DNA of 64,000 nt, taken from the NCBI GenBank assembly GCA_020848615.1, contig JADLHW010000024.1, positions 61,316-125,315 of the forward strand, read 5' to 3'. The stretch comes from Thermoleophilia bacterium. GTDB taxonomy: Bacteria > Actinomycetota > Thermoleophilia > Miltoncostaeales > Miltoncostaeaceae. The translations under genes and the position numbers were made by a program. Positions 8,387 to 16,913 of the stretch are shown piece by piece; position 1 is the first letter of the stretch, and every line of letters starts with the position of its first letter. The notes under the pieces were generated by a model. The model searched no databases, had not been told where the DNA came from, and saw only the letters and a program-made list of their open reading frames with translations.

Positions 8387-9985
8387 TCAGCGCGGCGGGC
8401 ACTCCAGGCCGCGTGCGTCCACGTACCCCTGCCAGCGGTCCGCGGTCGCCGCGAACCCGAGGTCGGGGTAGGAGCGGGCGAGCGCCCGCAGCAGGAACAC
8501 GTGGTAGCAGTGGTAGTTCAGGTCGGCGCGGTACGTGCCGCGCGGCCGTCCGGGGGTGAGCAGGCCGTACAGGCTCCAGTCCCCCAGGTCGTGCGCGGGC
8601 AGCGCATCCCGCAGGGTCTCCGCGCCGCGGTCGGCGAGCTGCCGGGCACGGCGCGCCGCGCGCCCCGCCACGGGGTCCGGCGGCGGTGGCGTGGCGGCGG
8701 CGGTACCGGTGCCGACCGCGGCCTCCGGCGCCTCCGGTGCCTGGGTGAGCCGGTTCCCGGCGTTGCGCAGCGACAGCAGCGTCACCATGAAGCCGTTGAG
8801 GGCGGCCCCGGTCCAGGGGTCCTCACCGGGGTAGGCGCGCTCGACGTACCACGGGTGGGCGGCGTCCCATCCGTCCAGGCGCACCATGGACGTCGCGCCA
8901 CCCCCGTCGACGGACCGCGCGAGGCCCTCCAGCGCCAGTGCCGCGGCCTCCGCGAACCGCGTGCGCCCCGTACGGCGGTAGGCGGTGGACAGCAGCTCCA
9001 CCAGCCGGCTCTGCGCCATCCCCGACACGCCGGGCCGGATGGCGGGGGGGTCGGCCGGGACGTCGTAGTACTCCCAGACCATGGAGGTGTCCCCGCCCCC
9101 GCGGAGGACGCCCATCTGCAGCAGCGGCTCGGCGAGCTCCTCGGGGGTGCGGTCGTCGTTGAGCCCCCGCCACCGGCCCGTGGTGGCCACCGGGTTCATC
9201 ATGAACCCGTGGCCCTCGCGGTAGGTGAGGATCATCCCGTCGGGGTCGCGGAGGATCACCCGGCGCGCCGGGGAGCGCCGCGACGCGTACCACCAGGCAT
9301 TCGCGCGCAGCGCCCGGGCGATGGTCGCCCGGCGCCCGTCGGGCGCGCCGGCGGTGACGTACCGGCGGTCGAGCTCCAGCAGCCAGGTGATGTCCGCGGC
9401 CTCCTGGGATCCGGTGCCGGCGGCGGCCCGCTGGGCGCGCAGCACGCCGCGGGCGCCCGCGGCGTCGGGGAGCACGCCGGCGGGGATGACCGCGGTGGGC
9501 GGCGGCACGTACGGCGTGAGCGGGGGTGACTCCGGCGGCGCCGCGGTGGTGGTGGTGCCCGGGGTGGTCGCCGCCGGCGGGGTCTCCGGCGCGGGCGCGG
9601 TGGTGGCGGGGGCGGGCTCCGGCTCGGGCGCGGGCCGCTGGGACGGGGTGGTGCCGTCACGGCCCGGCAGCTCGGGCCCGGGGGGCGGTGGCGCGGTGGC
9701 CGTCGTCGCGGCGGGGGCGGTGGCGGGCGCCGTCTCCTCCAGCGGGGCGGGCGCGGCGTCCTGCGGGGTGTCGCCCGGTTCGGCGCCCGCCACCGGAAGG
9801 GGCACGGCCGGGGTCACCACCGGCGGCGGAGCGGCCGCCAGCAGGGCGGACGTCCCCCCGGTGGCGTCCCCGCCGCCCAGCACCAGTGAGCCGAGCCCGC
9901 CGCCCACCGCGACGGTGGCGCCCAGGAGCAGGAGGAGGCCCGCCGCAGGATGCGGCGGGCGGCGGTCGGGGCGGCGCGGGGGCAC
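8387..9985 (-). CDS. Secreted or membrane-anchored C5-epimerase-like protein with Pro/Ala-rich stalk
   Basis: A 532-residue protein in three parts. An N-terminal signal anchor (about residues 14-38, AAGLLLLLGATVAVGGGLGS) is followed by a low-complexity Pro/Ala/Thr stalk (about 50-155) that would span the cell wall. A helical C-terminal domain of about 350 residues contains GRWRGLNDDR, SRLVELLSTAYRRTGRTRFA and NYHCYHVFLLRALA; these resemble the C-terminal domain of D-glucuronyl C5-epimerases (alpha/alpha toroid). The family assignment is from motif memory, and the substrate (a uronic-acid polymer or cell-wall glycan) is unknown. Several W/Y/H-rich patches are consistent with carbohydrate binding. 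The gene stands alone on its strand. Confidence 0.6.
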   Translation of the reverse strand: MPPRRPDRRPPHPAAGLLLLLGATVAVGGGLGSLVLGGGDATGGTSALLAAAPPPVVTPAVPLPVAGAEPGDTPQDAAPAPLEETAPATAPAATTATAPPPPGPELPGRDGTTPSQRPAPEPEPAPATTAPAPETPPAATTPGTTTTAAPPESPPLTPYVPPPTAVIPAGVLPDAAGARGVLRAQRAAAGTGSQEAADITWLLELDRRYVTAGAPDGRRATIARALRANAWWYASRRSPARRVILRDPDGMILTYREGHGFMMNPVATTGRWRGLNDDRTPEELAEPLLQMGVLRGGGDTSMVWEYYDVPADPPAIRPGVSGMAQSRLVELLSTAYRRTGRTRFAEAAALALEGLARSVDGGGATSMVRLDGWDAAHPWYVERAYPGEDPWTGAALNGFMVTLLSLRNAGNRLTQAPEAPEAAVGTGTAAATPPPPDPVAGRAARRARQLADRGAETLRDALPAHDLGDWSLYGLLTPGRPRGTYRADLNYHCYHVFLLRALARSYPDLGFAATADRWQGYVDARGLECPPR

Positions 9986-10001
9986 GGCCGGAGTATCGCG
10001 C

Positions 10002-10030
10002 CCGGGCCGGAACCCCCGAAACCGGCCCGG
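10002..10030 (-). terminator. GC-rich hairpin after the three-gene operon
   Basis: A perfect 9-base inverted repeat CCGGGCCGG / CCGGCCCGG with an 11-base loop lies 16 bases downstream of the fusion gene's stop. It has no T-run, which is common for actinobacterial stem-loop terminators. Confidence 0.5.
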
Positions 10031-10045
10031 CGGCCGGTCCCCGGG

Positions 10046-11143
10046 CTACCCCAGCGCCTGGGCCAGCGCCCGCGGCGCCTCCAGGGGCACGAGGTGCCCC
10101 GCGCCCGCGACGTGCTCCAGTGTCGCGCCCAGCCAGGCCACCGACACCACCCCGTGCTCGACCAGCTGGTCGTGCTCGCCCAGGACCACGCGCACCGGCA
10201 CGCCGCCGGTCGCGGTGGGATCCGCCGAGGACAGCGCGTGCACCAGCGCCGACCAGCCCTCCACGTCGAGCCGGTGGACGCGGTCCCGCACGTAGCGGGC
10301 GGCCCAGGGGTCGGCCGCCAGGGTTCGCGCCTGGAGCCAGTGGGCGACGTCGCCGGCGTCGGGGCCGGTGGTGCCCGGGACGCCGCCCGCACCGCCGGGC
10401 CGCAGCGGCCCCACCAGCACCAGGCCGGTCACGCGGTCCGGGGCGGCCTGGGCGAGGGCGGCGCCCAGCGGGGCGGCGGCGCCCAGGCACACCACGCGGG
10501 CGGTGCGCAGGCCCACGGCGTCCATCACGCCCAGGGTGTCCTGCACCAGGCGCGCGGTGTCCGGGGCGGCGGGCGCCCCCACCGCGGCGCCGGCGCCCCG
10601 CAGGTCCGGCGCGATCACACGGCGGTCCGGCATCGCGGCGATCACGTCGCGCCAGGCACGGCGGTCGAGCTCGGGTGCGTGCAGCAGGAGGTCGCCCGCC
10701 TCCCCCTCCCCCTGGTTCGTCGCCAGGGTGCCGTGGTCGGGCAGCGCGATCTCCGCCACCGGGGCCGGCAGCGGCAGGCCGCGCTCCTCCATCACCGCGC
10801 GCACCGCCCGCAGGGCGTTCAGCGCGCGGGGGAAGCCGCAGTACGGGGCGATCTGCTCGCAGAGCTGCAGCAGCTCCTCGGCGTCGGCCCCGCAGCGCAG
10901 CGCCGCGGGCACGTGGACGCCCAGCTGGTTCTCGGCCCCGCCGATGGCGGCGAGCACGGTCACGGTGATCATCTCCCGCTCCCGCGCGCCCAGGCCGGAG
11001 CGCGAGAAGGTGTCGGCGAAGATGAACCGGTCGACGCCGTCGGCGAGCACCGGCGAGGCGGCGCGCACCACGCCGGTGGCCACCGGGCCCCGGCCGTCGG
11101 TGGCGCGGGCGAACTCCCTGAGGCCGACCTCCCGGCGGTTCAC
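10046..11143 (-). CDS. Carboxymuconolactone decarboxylase / alpha-beta hydrolase fusion, nucleophile serine missing
   Basis: A 365-residue protein whose N-terminal part (about residues 30-125) is a carboxymuconolactone-decarboxylase-like domain (EREMITVTVLAAIGG, QLGVHVPAALRCGADAEELL, YCGFPRALNAL). The C-terminal part (about 130-365) is an alpha/beta hydrolase of the enol-lactonase kind, with IAPDLRG and a conserved acid (GEHD, D325) and base (GAGH, H350). The nucleophile elbow reads CLGAAAPLG, so the expected GxSxG has Ala at position 223 and Pro at 225. The domain order is the reverse of PcaL, where the lactonase comes first. GTG at 11143 overlaps the dehydrogenase stop (GTGA). It is the last gene of the operon. 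Activity of the hydrolase half is doubtful; the decarboxylase-like half may work. Confidence 0.8.
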   Translation of the reverse strand: MNRREVGLREFARATDGRGPVATGVVRAASPVLADGVDRFIFADTFSRSGLGAREREMITVTVLAAIGGAENQLGVHVPAALRCGADAEELLQLCEQIAPYCGFPRALNALRAVRAVMEERGLPLPAPVAEIALPDHGTLATNQGEGEAGDLLLHAPELDRRAWRDVIAAMPDRRVIAPDLRGAGAAVGAPAAPDTARLVQDTLGVMDAVGLRTARVVCLGAAAPLGAALAQAAPDRVTGLVLVGPLRPGGAGGVPGTTGPDAGDVAHWLQARTLAADPWAARYVRDRVHRLDVEGWSALVHALSSADPTATGGVPVRVVLGEHDQLVEHGVVSVAWLGATLEHVAGAGHLVPLEAPRALAQALG

Positions 11144-12525
11144 GCGAGCACCCGCAGGTGCTGCCAGCGGATGAACGCCTCCAGGCCGGGCCGGCCCAGC
11201 TCGGCCCCCACCCCGGATCCCCGCCACCCGGCATACGGCGCGTACGGCACCACGACCCTCCATCCGTTGACGACCACGGTCCCGCACTCCACCGCCTGGG
11301 CGACGTCCATCGTGCGACGCAGGTCCTCGCCGCACACGTACCCCACCAGGCCGTAGTCCGGGCGGTTCGCCTCGGCCACGGCGTCGGCGACCTCGTCGTA
11401 CGCCATCACGGCCACCACCGGGGTGAACGGCTCCTCGTCCACCAGGCGCACCCCGGGGCCGGCGCCGGTGACCAGGGCCGGGGCGACGAACCGCCCGCCC
11501 AGGTCCTCCCCGCCCTCCACCTTCGCGTGGCGGGCCCGGGCGTCCTCCATGAGCATGCGATGCCGTTCCAGGCCCCGCTCGGTCGCCATGGGCCCCAGCG
11601 TCAACGCGGCGACGCGCTCCCGGATGCCGTCCAGCACGTCCGCCACCAGCGACCGGTGCGCCAGCACGCGGTTCACCGAGTAACAGGCCTGCCCCGCGTT
11701 GGCGTACCCCTGGCTCACGGCGACGTCCACGACGGTCGCCACGTCGGCGTCCGGCAGGGCGATGAGCGGCCCGTGGCCGCCGAGCTCCAGGGACAGGTGC
11801 TTCAGCCGCGGCGCCGCCCAGCCGGCGATGAGCTCCGCCACGCGGCGGGACCCGGTGAACGCCACCTTCTCCACCCCGTCGGCGGTCGCCAGGGCCTCCC
11901 CGAGCGGCGGCCCCTCGCCGGTCACGCAGTTCACCACCCCGGGCGGGAGCACCCGCTGGGCGGCCTCGCACACCGCCCACGCCGCCAGCGGCGCCTCCTG
12001 GGCGGGCTTGACCACCAGGGTGCAGCCGGCGGCCAGGGCCGGCGCGAGCTTCCACACCACCAGCGCCACCGGGAAGTTCCACGGGGTGATGGCGGCCACC
12101 ACGCCCACCGGGTCAGGGCGCACGGTGCTGCCGCGGCCGCCCGGGCCGGCGGGCAGGTGGCTGCTCCACAGCCGCTCCGCCTCCGCCGCGAAGTGGTGCA
12201 CCACCTCGTTGGCGCGGGCCACCTCGGCCTGCGCCTCGCCCAGCGGCTTGCCCTCCTCGCGGTGGATGAGCTCCGCGATGCGCGGGGCCTCATCGTCCAG
12301 CAGGCGCGCGAGCTTCGCGATGAGGGCGCCGCGCTCCAGCGGCGGGGTGGCGCGCCACCCCGGGAGGGCCGCGTTCGCGGCGGCCACGGCGCGCATGGCG
12401 TCGTCGGGGGTGGCGGCGGCGATCCGCGCGATGACCTCGCCGGTGGCGGGGTCGTCCACGTCCATCCACGCCTCGGTCTCGACGACCTCCCCGCCGATGA
12501 GCAGCCCGTGGCGGGGGACGCTCAC
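11140..12525 (-). CDS. NAD(P)-dependent aldehyde dehydrogenase
   Basis: A 461-residue ALDH-superfamily enzyme that oxidises an aldehyde to an acid. It shows the cofactor and active-site motifs in order: TPWNFPVALVVWKLAPAL (N150), VVKPA, FTGS (about 224), LELGGHGP with general base E247, and NAGQACYSVNRV with nucleophile C281. A C-terminal EEPFTPV motif is present. GTG at 12525 overlaps the ligase stop as GTGA, and its own stop overlaps the following fusion gene in the same manner, so the three genes form one tightly coupled operon. With an acyl-CoA ligase and a carboxymuconolactone-type domain, a role in oxidising an aromatic or other cyclic aldehyde is plausible, but no substrate can be read. 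Confidence 0.92.
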   Translation of the reverse strand: MSVPRHGLLIGGEVVETEAWMDVDDPATGEVIARIAAATPDDAMRAVAAANAALPGWRATPPLERGALIAKLARLLDDEAPRIAELIHREEGKPLGEAQAEVARANEVVHHFAAEAERLWSSHLPAGPGGRGSTVRPDPVGVVAAITPWNFPVALVVWKLAPALAAGCTLVVKPAQEAPLAAWAVCEAAQRVLPPGVVNCVTGEGPPLGEALATADGVEKVAFTGSRRVAELIAGWAAPRLKHLSLELGGHGPLIALPDADVATVVDVAVSQGYANAGQACYSVNRVLAHRSLVADVLDGIRERVAALTLGPMATERGLERHRMLMEDARARHAKVEGGEDLGGRFVAPALVTGAGPGVRLVDEEPFTPVVAVMAYDEVADAVAEANRPDYGLVGYVCGEDLRRTMDVAQAVECGTVVVNGWRVVVPYAPYAGWRGSGVGAELGRPGLEAFIRWQHLRVLA

Positions 12526-14144
12526 CTCGCGGCCCGGTCGTAGGTGTCGGACGTGATGCCCTCCATGCGCAGCTCCACCTTCCGCACGCGCTCGGTGGGG
12601 GTCTTCGGCAGGTGCTCCATCACGCGCACGTACCGGGGCAGGGCGAAGTACGGCATCTTGGGCTCCAGGTCGTCCAGCAGCTTCGCCGGGTCGAGGGTGT
12701 CGCCGCGCGGCACGACGCACACGAGGATCTCGTCTTCGGCGGACGCCCCCTCCAGGGCCTTCACGCCGACCGCGGCGACCTCCAGGACGTCGGGGTGCGA
12801 CAGCACGGTCTGCTCCACCTCCACCGATGACACGTTCTCCCCGCGCCGCCGGATGTAGTCCTTCAGGCGGTCGCGGAAGTACAGATACCCGTCCACGTCC
12901 ATCTCGCCCAGGTCGCCGGTGTGGAGCTTGAGGTTCTTGAAGTCCTCGGCGGTCTTCTCGGGCATCCCGACGTACGCGCGCATCACGATGTTCGGGATCC
13001 GCATGTCCACCACGATCTCGCCCTGGGTGTTCGGCGGCTGGGGGCGGTCGGTGCCGGGTTCCACCACCGTCACCTCGAAGCCCGGGGTGGCGATGCCGCA
13101 GCTGCCGGGGCGCGGGGCGCGGCCCGGCGGGTGGTAGGTGACCATGCCGGTCTCGGTGAGGCCGTAGCCCTCGATGAAGCGCACGCCGAAGCGGTCCTGG
13201 AAGTCGAAGTAGATGTCCTTCGGGGCGGGCATCGCCATGATCCGCGTCACCCGGTGGCCGCGGTCGAGGTCGCCCGCCGGGGTGTTCCAGATGAAGTAGT
13301 TGATGGCGCTCACGGTATTGAGGATGGTGGCGCCGCATTCGGTGACGGTGGGCCAGAAGCGGCTGGAGGAGTACCGGTCCTGGAACTGGATCCGAGCGCC
13401 GGCGATCATCGCCGGGTAGGAGGCCAGCACCTGCGCGTTGCTGTGGAACAGCGGCAGGCACGAGTAGAGGACGTCGTCCTCCGTGACGTCGCACACCAGC
13501 GTGTACGTCTTCCCGGAGAAGTAGTCGGACGCGTGCTGCTTGATCACGCCCTTGCTGCGGCCGGTGGTGCCGGAGGTGAACATGATGCGGGCGTCGCCGG
13601 TCCACGACACCTCGACGCCGGGGTCCGCGTCGGTCGCCCCGTCCAGGAACGCCTCGAGGGTCTCCCACGGCCTGCGCGGGTCCGGGCCCCTCCGGGCGCC
13701 GGTGGGCACCACCACCACGCGCTCGAGCTTCGGCAGCTCGTCGATGACGCCGTCCAGCTCCTCCAGGAACCCGTCCCCGATCACCAGCATCCGCGACTGC
13801 GGGAGGTTGATCGCCCAGGACAGGAAGTCCCCGCGGTAGGCGGTGTTGATGGGGCACTGCGTGGCGCCCGAAGCGAGGATGCCGAACCAGATCTCCAGGT
13901 GCGGCTCCATGTTCGGCAGCAGCGTGGAGACCACGTCACCGGTCGAGACGCCGTGGCGGATGAGGGCGTTCGCGACCCGGTTGCTGCGCGCCCGCATGCC
14001 GCCGTAGGTGATCCACTCTCCGTCGCCGAACCGGTAGTACGGCCGGTCGGGGGTCGCCTCCGCCCGCTTGGCGAGGATCCGCGGCAGGACCCACTCGGTG
14101 GGGTCCTCGTGGCGGTACCAGTCACTCCACTCCTGCTGCGACAC
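12522..14144 (-). CDS. AMP-forming acyl-CoA ligase, CaiC-like
   Basis: A 540-residue adenylate-forming enzyme that would activate a carboxylate with ATP and join it to CoA. Motifs: MFTSGTTGRSKGVIKQH (P-loop), LPLFHSNAQ, EGYGLTETGM, HTGDLGEMD and YIRRRGENVSSVEVE. It resembles crotonobetaine/carnitine-CoA ligase-like actinobacterial enzymes. The C-terminal A10 motif reads LPKTPTERVRKVEL, with Arg where many family members have the catalytic Lys (PTxK); a Lys two positions later may substitute. GTG at 14144 is the first gene of the operon, about 40 bases downstream of the predicted transcription start. Carboxylate substrate unknown. Confidence 0.9.
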   Translation of the reverse strand: MSQQEWSDWYRHEDPTEWVLPRILAKRAEATPDRPYYRFGDGEWITYGGMRARSNRVANALIRHGVSTGDVVSTLLPNMEPHLEIWFGILASGATQCPINTAYRGDFLSWAINLPQSRMLVIGDGFLEELDGVIDELPKLERVVVVPTGARRGPDPRRPWETLEAFLDGATDADPGVEVSWTGDARIMFTSGTTGRSKGVIKQHASDYFSGKTYTLVCDVTEDDVLYSCLPLFHSNAQVLASYPAMIAGARIQFQDRYSSSRFWPTVTECGATILNTVSAINYFIWNTPAGDLDRGHRVTRIMAMPAPKDIYFDFQDRFGVRFIEGYGLTETGMVTYHPPGRAPRPGSCGIATPGFEVTVVEPGTDRPQPPNTQGEIVVDMRIPNIVMRAYVGMPEKTAEDFKNLKLHTGDLGEMDVDGYLYFRDRLKDYIRRRGENVSSVEVEQTVLSHPDVLEVAAVGVKALEGASAEDEILVCVVPRGDTLDPAKLLDDLEPKMPYFALPRYVRVMEHLPKTPTERVRKVELRMEGITSDTYDRAAR

Positions 14145-14191
14145 GCGTCACGCTCCGGGTCGGTCCGCCGGATCGCGGCGGCTGGCGGCAG

Positions 14192-14220
14192 TTCTTACCG
14201 ACCCGGTTGTCGGTGGTCAA
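14192..14220 (-). promoter_or_regulatory. Sigma70-type promoter of the ligase-dehydrogenase-fusion operon, with operator-like inverted repeat
   Basis: On the minus strand a -35 TTGACC (14220-14215) is followed after exactly 17 bases by a -10 TAAGAA (14197-14192). The inverted repeat ACCGAC-N6-GTCGGT (14197-14214) fills the spacer and touches both hexamers. A repressor bound there would block polymerase, the geometry typical of TetR-like control. The expected start near 14185 leaves a leader of about 40 bases before the GTG at 14144. No regulator gene is adjacent, so the protein that binds is unknown. Confidence 0.6.
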
Positions 14221-14292
14221 AGGGTGGTTCGCCATCCGGGACGATGCGATGCCCGGTGCGGCGCGCCCGCACCCCCGCCCGGGGTCCCGCCA

Positions 14293-16389
14293 CTACGCGA
14301 CGGCGCCCGCCGGCTCCAGCAGGCCGTGCTCGTGCAGCACGACCATCGCCTCCACCACCCGCGGGCAGAAGTGCGTGCCGCCGCCGGCGACGAGGCGCCC
14401 CAGGGCGTCGCCCACCGGCAGCCCCAGCCGGTAGGGCCGGTCGGTGGTCATCGCGTCCCAGGCGTCGGCGACGGTGAGGATCCGCGCGCCCTGCGGGATG
14501 TCCTCCCCGGCGAGCATGTCGGGGTAGCCGGCGCCGTCGTACCGCTCGTGGTGGGCGCGCACCCACGCACCCTGCTCGACGGACAGGACGTCCGCGACGA
14601 TCTGCGCGCCCAGCGCGGCGTGGCCCTCCACGCGCAGGCGCTCCTCCTCGGTGAGCGCGGACGCCTTGAGGAGGATGGCGTCGGGGACGCCGATCTTCCC
14701 GACGTCGTGCACCAGGGCCGCCTCCTGCAGGGCCACGATCCGGGGATGGTCCCAGCCCAGGGCGGTCGCCAGGCGCACGCACAGCTCGGCGACCCGCTCG
14801 GAGTGCTGGGCGGTGTACCGGTCCCGGGCGTCCACCGCGCGGGCGAGCACGCGCATGGCGTTGAGGGCCTGGCCGCGCATGAGCTGGCGGGCGCGCTCGT
14901 CGGCGGACAGGGCCCGCACCACCTCGGTGCTGTACCGGAACACCACGTCGCGCCCCTGCGCCTTCGCCCAGTACAGGGCGCCGTCGGCCAGCTTCACCAG
15001 CTCCGCGGCGTCATGGGCGTGCCGCATGTCGGCGACGCCGCCGGAGGCCGTGATGCGCCCGATGCCCGGCAGGTCGATCGCGGCGATGGCGTGGCGGGCG
15101 CGCTCCGCGGCGTCCCAGGCGGCCAGGTCGTCGGCGCCGGGCAGCACCCAGGCGAACTCCTCGCCCCCGATGCGGGCCAGGACGTCCTCCGTCCGCGCGA
15201 CCTCCCGCAGGCGGTCCGCCACGGCGCGCAGCAGCGCGTCGCCGGCCAGGTGGCCGTGCGCGTCGTTCACCGCCGCGAAGTGGTCGATGTCGAGCAGGAC
15301 CAGCGACACGGGCTCCCGCAGGGTGCCGGCCCGGGCCACCGCCTCGGCGACCCGCTCGCGGAACGCGCGGTGGGTGAGCAGGCCGGTGAGGGGATCCCTC
15401 GCGGCCGCCCGCTCGGCCGCCGCCAGGGTGCGCTCCAGGCCCCAGCCCTCCACCCGCAGGAGCGTGCCGCGCGCCAGCACGGCCAGCACGGCGGCGGCCG
15501 CGACCACCACGGCGAGCGGATGCACCGGCCGCATGCCGGCACCCAGCAGCAGCACGGCCGCGACCGTGCCCAGCACGGCGGGGAGCACCACGGCCTGCCA
15601 CGACCCCCGCCCGGACCGGCGGCGCGGGCCGCGGCACCAGCCGGCCGCGCCCACCACCGCGAGCCCCACGGGCCACAGGCCGTCGCCGAGGGACTCCGGT
15701 ACGCCGTGCACGACGCCCGTCAGGGGCGCCACGTCCGCCAGCAGCAGGATCCCGGTGCCCGCCAGCAGCACCTGCGCGTCGCGCCCCGGCCGCCAGCCGG
15801 TGAGGGCGGCGGCGCCCAGGATGGTGGCGACGAGCGCCAGACCCCACATGGGGCGGGCGAGGTCCACGGCCGTCTCCCGGCCCCCGCCGCCGCCGGCCAC
15901 CAGCGGCGGCACGAGCGCCGCCACGCCCACCGCGGTCACGGCCAGGACCGCCGCCAGCGCGTCGGCCAGCATCACGCCGGTGCGCGCCACGCGGCCGCGC
16001 ATGAGCAACACCAGCCCAACGTGCATCACCGCGAGGCCCGCCAGGGACACGCCGTCGGCCGCCGACACACTCGGCTCGCCGAGCACCCGCCACAGCGCGT
16101 CGCCGGCCGCCAGCAGGGCGACCGACGTGCCGATGAGCCCCCACGCCCACCGCTCGCGTGCGATCAGCAACGGCCGGGCGAGCGCGGCCACCGCCGCCGC
16201 ACCGGCCGCGACCTGACCGGACGCCGTCACCGCGGCCGCCGGAACGGCATCGCCCAGCGCGAGCAGGGGGAGGAATCCCGCGACGCCCGTCGCCACCGCC
16301 GCACCCACCACCAGCAGGAGCCGGCGTTCGGCGTGCGCGATCACGCCCAGCGGGCGCAACGACGCGGGGGAATCGCCGGGACGTCCCAT
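14293..16389 (-). CDS. Membrane GGDEF + HD-GYP cyclic-di-GMP enzyme
   Basis: A 698-residue protein. About eight hydrophobic helices (residues 22-308) anchor it. The GGDEF domain (about 325-485) has an intact GGEEF (408-412) with an inhibitory RxxD site (R399-D402) five residues before it, so it should be an active, product-inhibited diguanylate cyclase. The C-terminal HD-GYP domain (about 510-690) has HSERVAE, HDVGKIGVPD (HD 561-562) and HHERYDGAGYPD (GYP 621-623), so it should also hydrolyse c-di-GMP. Carrying both activities implies that the membrane part switches between them. ATG at 16389 was chosen as the first Met before the helices. It is transcribed alone, divergent from the small gene at 16498. 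Confidence 0.92.
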   Translation of the reverse strand: MGRPGDSPASLRPLGVIAHAERRLLLVVGAAVATGVAGFLPLLALGDAVPAAAVTASGQVAAGAAAVAALARPLLIARERWAWGLIGTSVALLAAGDALWRVLGEPSVSAADGVSLAGLAVMHVGLVLLMRGRVARTGVMLADALAAVLAVTAVGVAALVPPLVAGGGGGRETAVDLARPMWGLALVATILGAAALTGWRPGRDAQVLLAGTGILLLADVAPLTGVVHGVPESLGDGLWPVGLAVVGAAGWCRGPRRRSGRGSWQAVVLPAVLGTVAAVLLLGAGMRPVHPLAVVVAAAAVLAVLARGTLLRVEGWGLERTLAAAERAAARDPLTGLLTHRAFRERVAEAVARAGTLREPVSLVLLDIDHFAAVNDAHGHLAGDALLRAVADRLREVARTEDVLARIGGEEFAWVLPGADDLAAWDAAERARHAIAAIDLPGIGRITASGGVADMRHAHDAAELVKLADGALYWAKAQGRDVVFRYSTEVVRALSADERARQLMRGQALNAMRVLARAVDARDRYTAQHSERVAELCVRLATALGWDHPRIVALQEAALVHDVGKIGVPDAILLKASALTEEERLRVEGHAALGAQIVADVLSVEQGAWVRAHHERYDGAGYPDMLAGEDIPQGARILTVADAWDAMTTDRPYRLGLPVGDALGRLVAGGGTHFCPRVVEAMVVLHEHGLLEPAGAVA

Positions 16390-16497
16390 GACATGCGTAT
16401 CGACCGGAGCCCGACCCGACCTGACGTACCCGCCGCGCCCGCGGCACCGGCCGCGCGAGGGGCGATGATGACCGTGACCCGCGACCCCGGAGGGACC

Positions 16498-16740
16498 ATG
16501 AGGGACGACCCCATCACCCCGCTCGACAGGGCGATCCTGGATGCGCTGCACGCGGCCGGCGGGCCCGTGCGGGAACGGGTGCTGTTCGAGCGCGCCGGCG
16601 GGAACGCCCAGCCGTCCACGTTCATCGCCGCCCTGGAGCGCCTCGCCGCCCTCGGGCACGCGCACGTCGCCTTCGACCGGGACGCGCCGGGCAGCGACCC
16701 GGAGCCCTTCGAGGCGCGGATGTGGCGAGCCGTGGGCTGA
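16498..16740 (+). CDS. Small winged-helix-like hypothetical protein
   Basis: An 80-residue protein starting at ATG 16498 behind GGAGGGACC, a strong ribosome-binding site. The sequence TPLDRAILDALHAAGGPVRERVLFER, then STFIAALERLAALGHAHVAF, has the helix pattern of a winged-helix DNA-binding domain (two helices, recognition helix, strand). No family name can be given. It lies 160 bases upstream of the peptide transporter operon on the same strand and could be its regulator, but that is only positional. Confidence 0.6.
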   Translation: MRDDPITPLDRAILDALHAAGGPVRERVLFERAGGNAQPSTFIAALERLAALGHAHVAFDRDAPGSDPEPFEARMWRAVG

Positions 16741-16832
16741 CGACCGGGACCCGGCGGGAATCCCCGGCCCCCGGCGTCCGGCCGCCGGGACCGCACGGCC
16801 CATCTGACACTGCCGGAGTGGGTCATCCGTCA

Positions 16833-16847
16833 GTGCAACCGGTCAGA
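16833..16847. promoter_or_regulatory. Upstream operator-like half of a site pair (GTGCAACCGGTCAGA)
   Basis: This 15-base stretch matches 12 of 15 bases of the sequence GTGTGACCGGTCACA at 16899-16913 and keeps the ACCGGT core. Its centre lies 66 bases from that of the perfect palindrome, about six helical turns. The pair suggests a dimeric regulator binding twice in front of the peptide transporter operon. Confidence 0.4.
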
Positions 16848-16899
16848 AAGCCCAGGGAGGAGTTCGCAGGCCTTCCGCCGAACCCCCCGGAAATGGGAG

Positions 16900-16913
16900 T
16901 GTGACCGGTCACA
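16900..16913. promoter_or_regulatory. Perfect 14-base palindrome TGTGACCGGTCACA
   Basis: A perfect self-complementary 14-mer sits on the first candidate start codon of the permease gene. Such a site is a likely operator for a dimeric transcription factor; it also makes a downstream translation start for the permease more likely. Confidence 0.5.

Noticed and set aside
10046..11143. Calling the fusion protein PcaL (3-oxoadipate pathway)
   Set aside because: Domain order is reversed, the nucleophile Ser is missing and no other protocatechuate-pathway gene is present.
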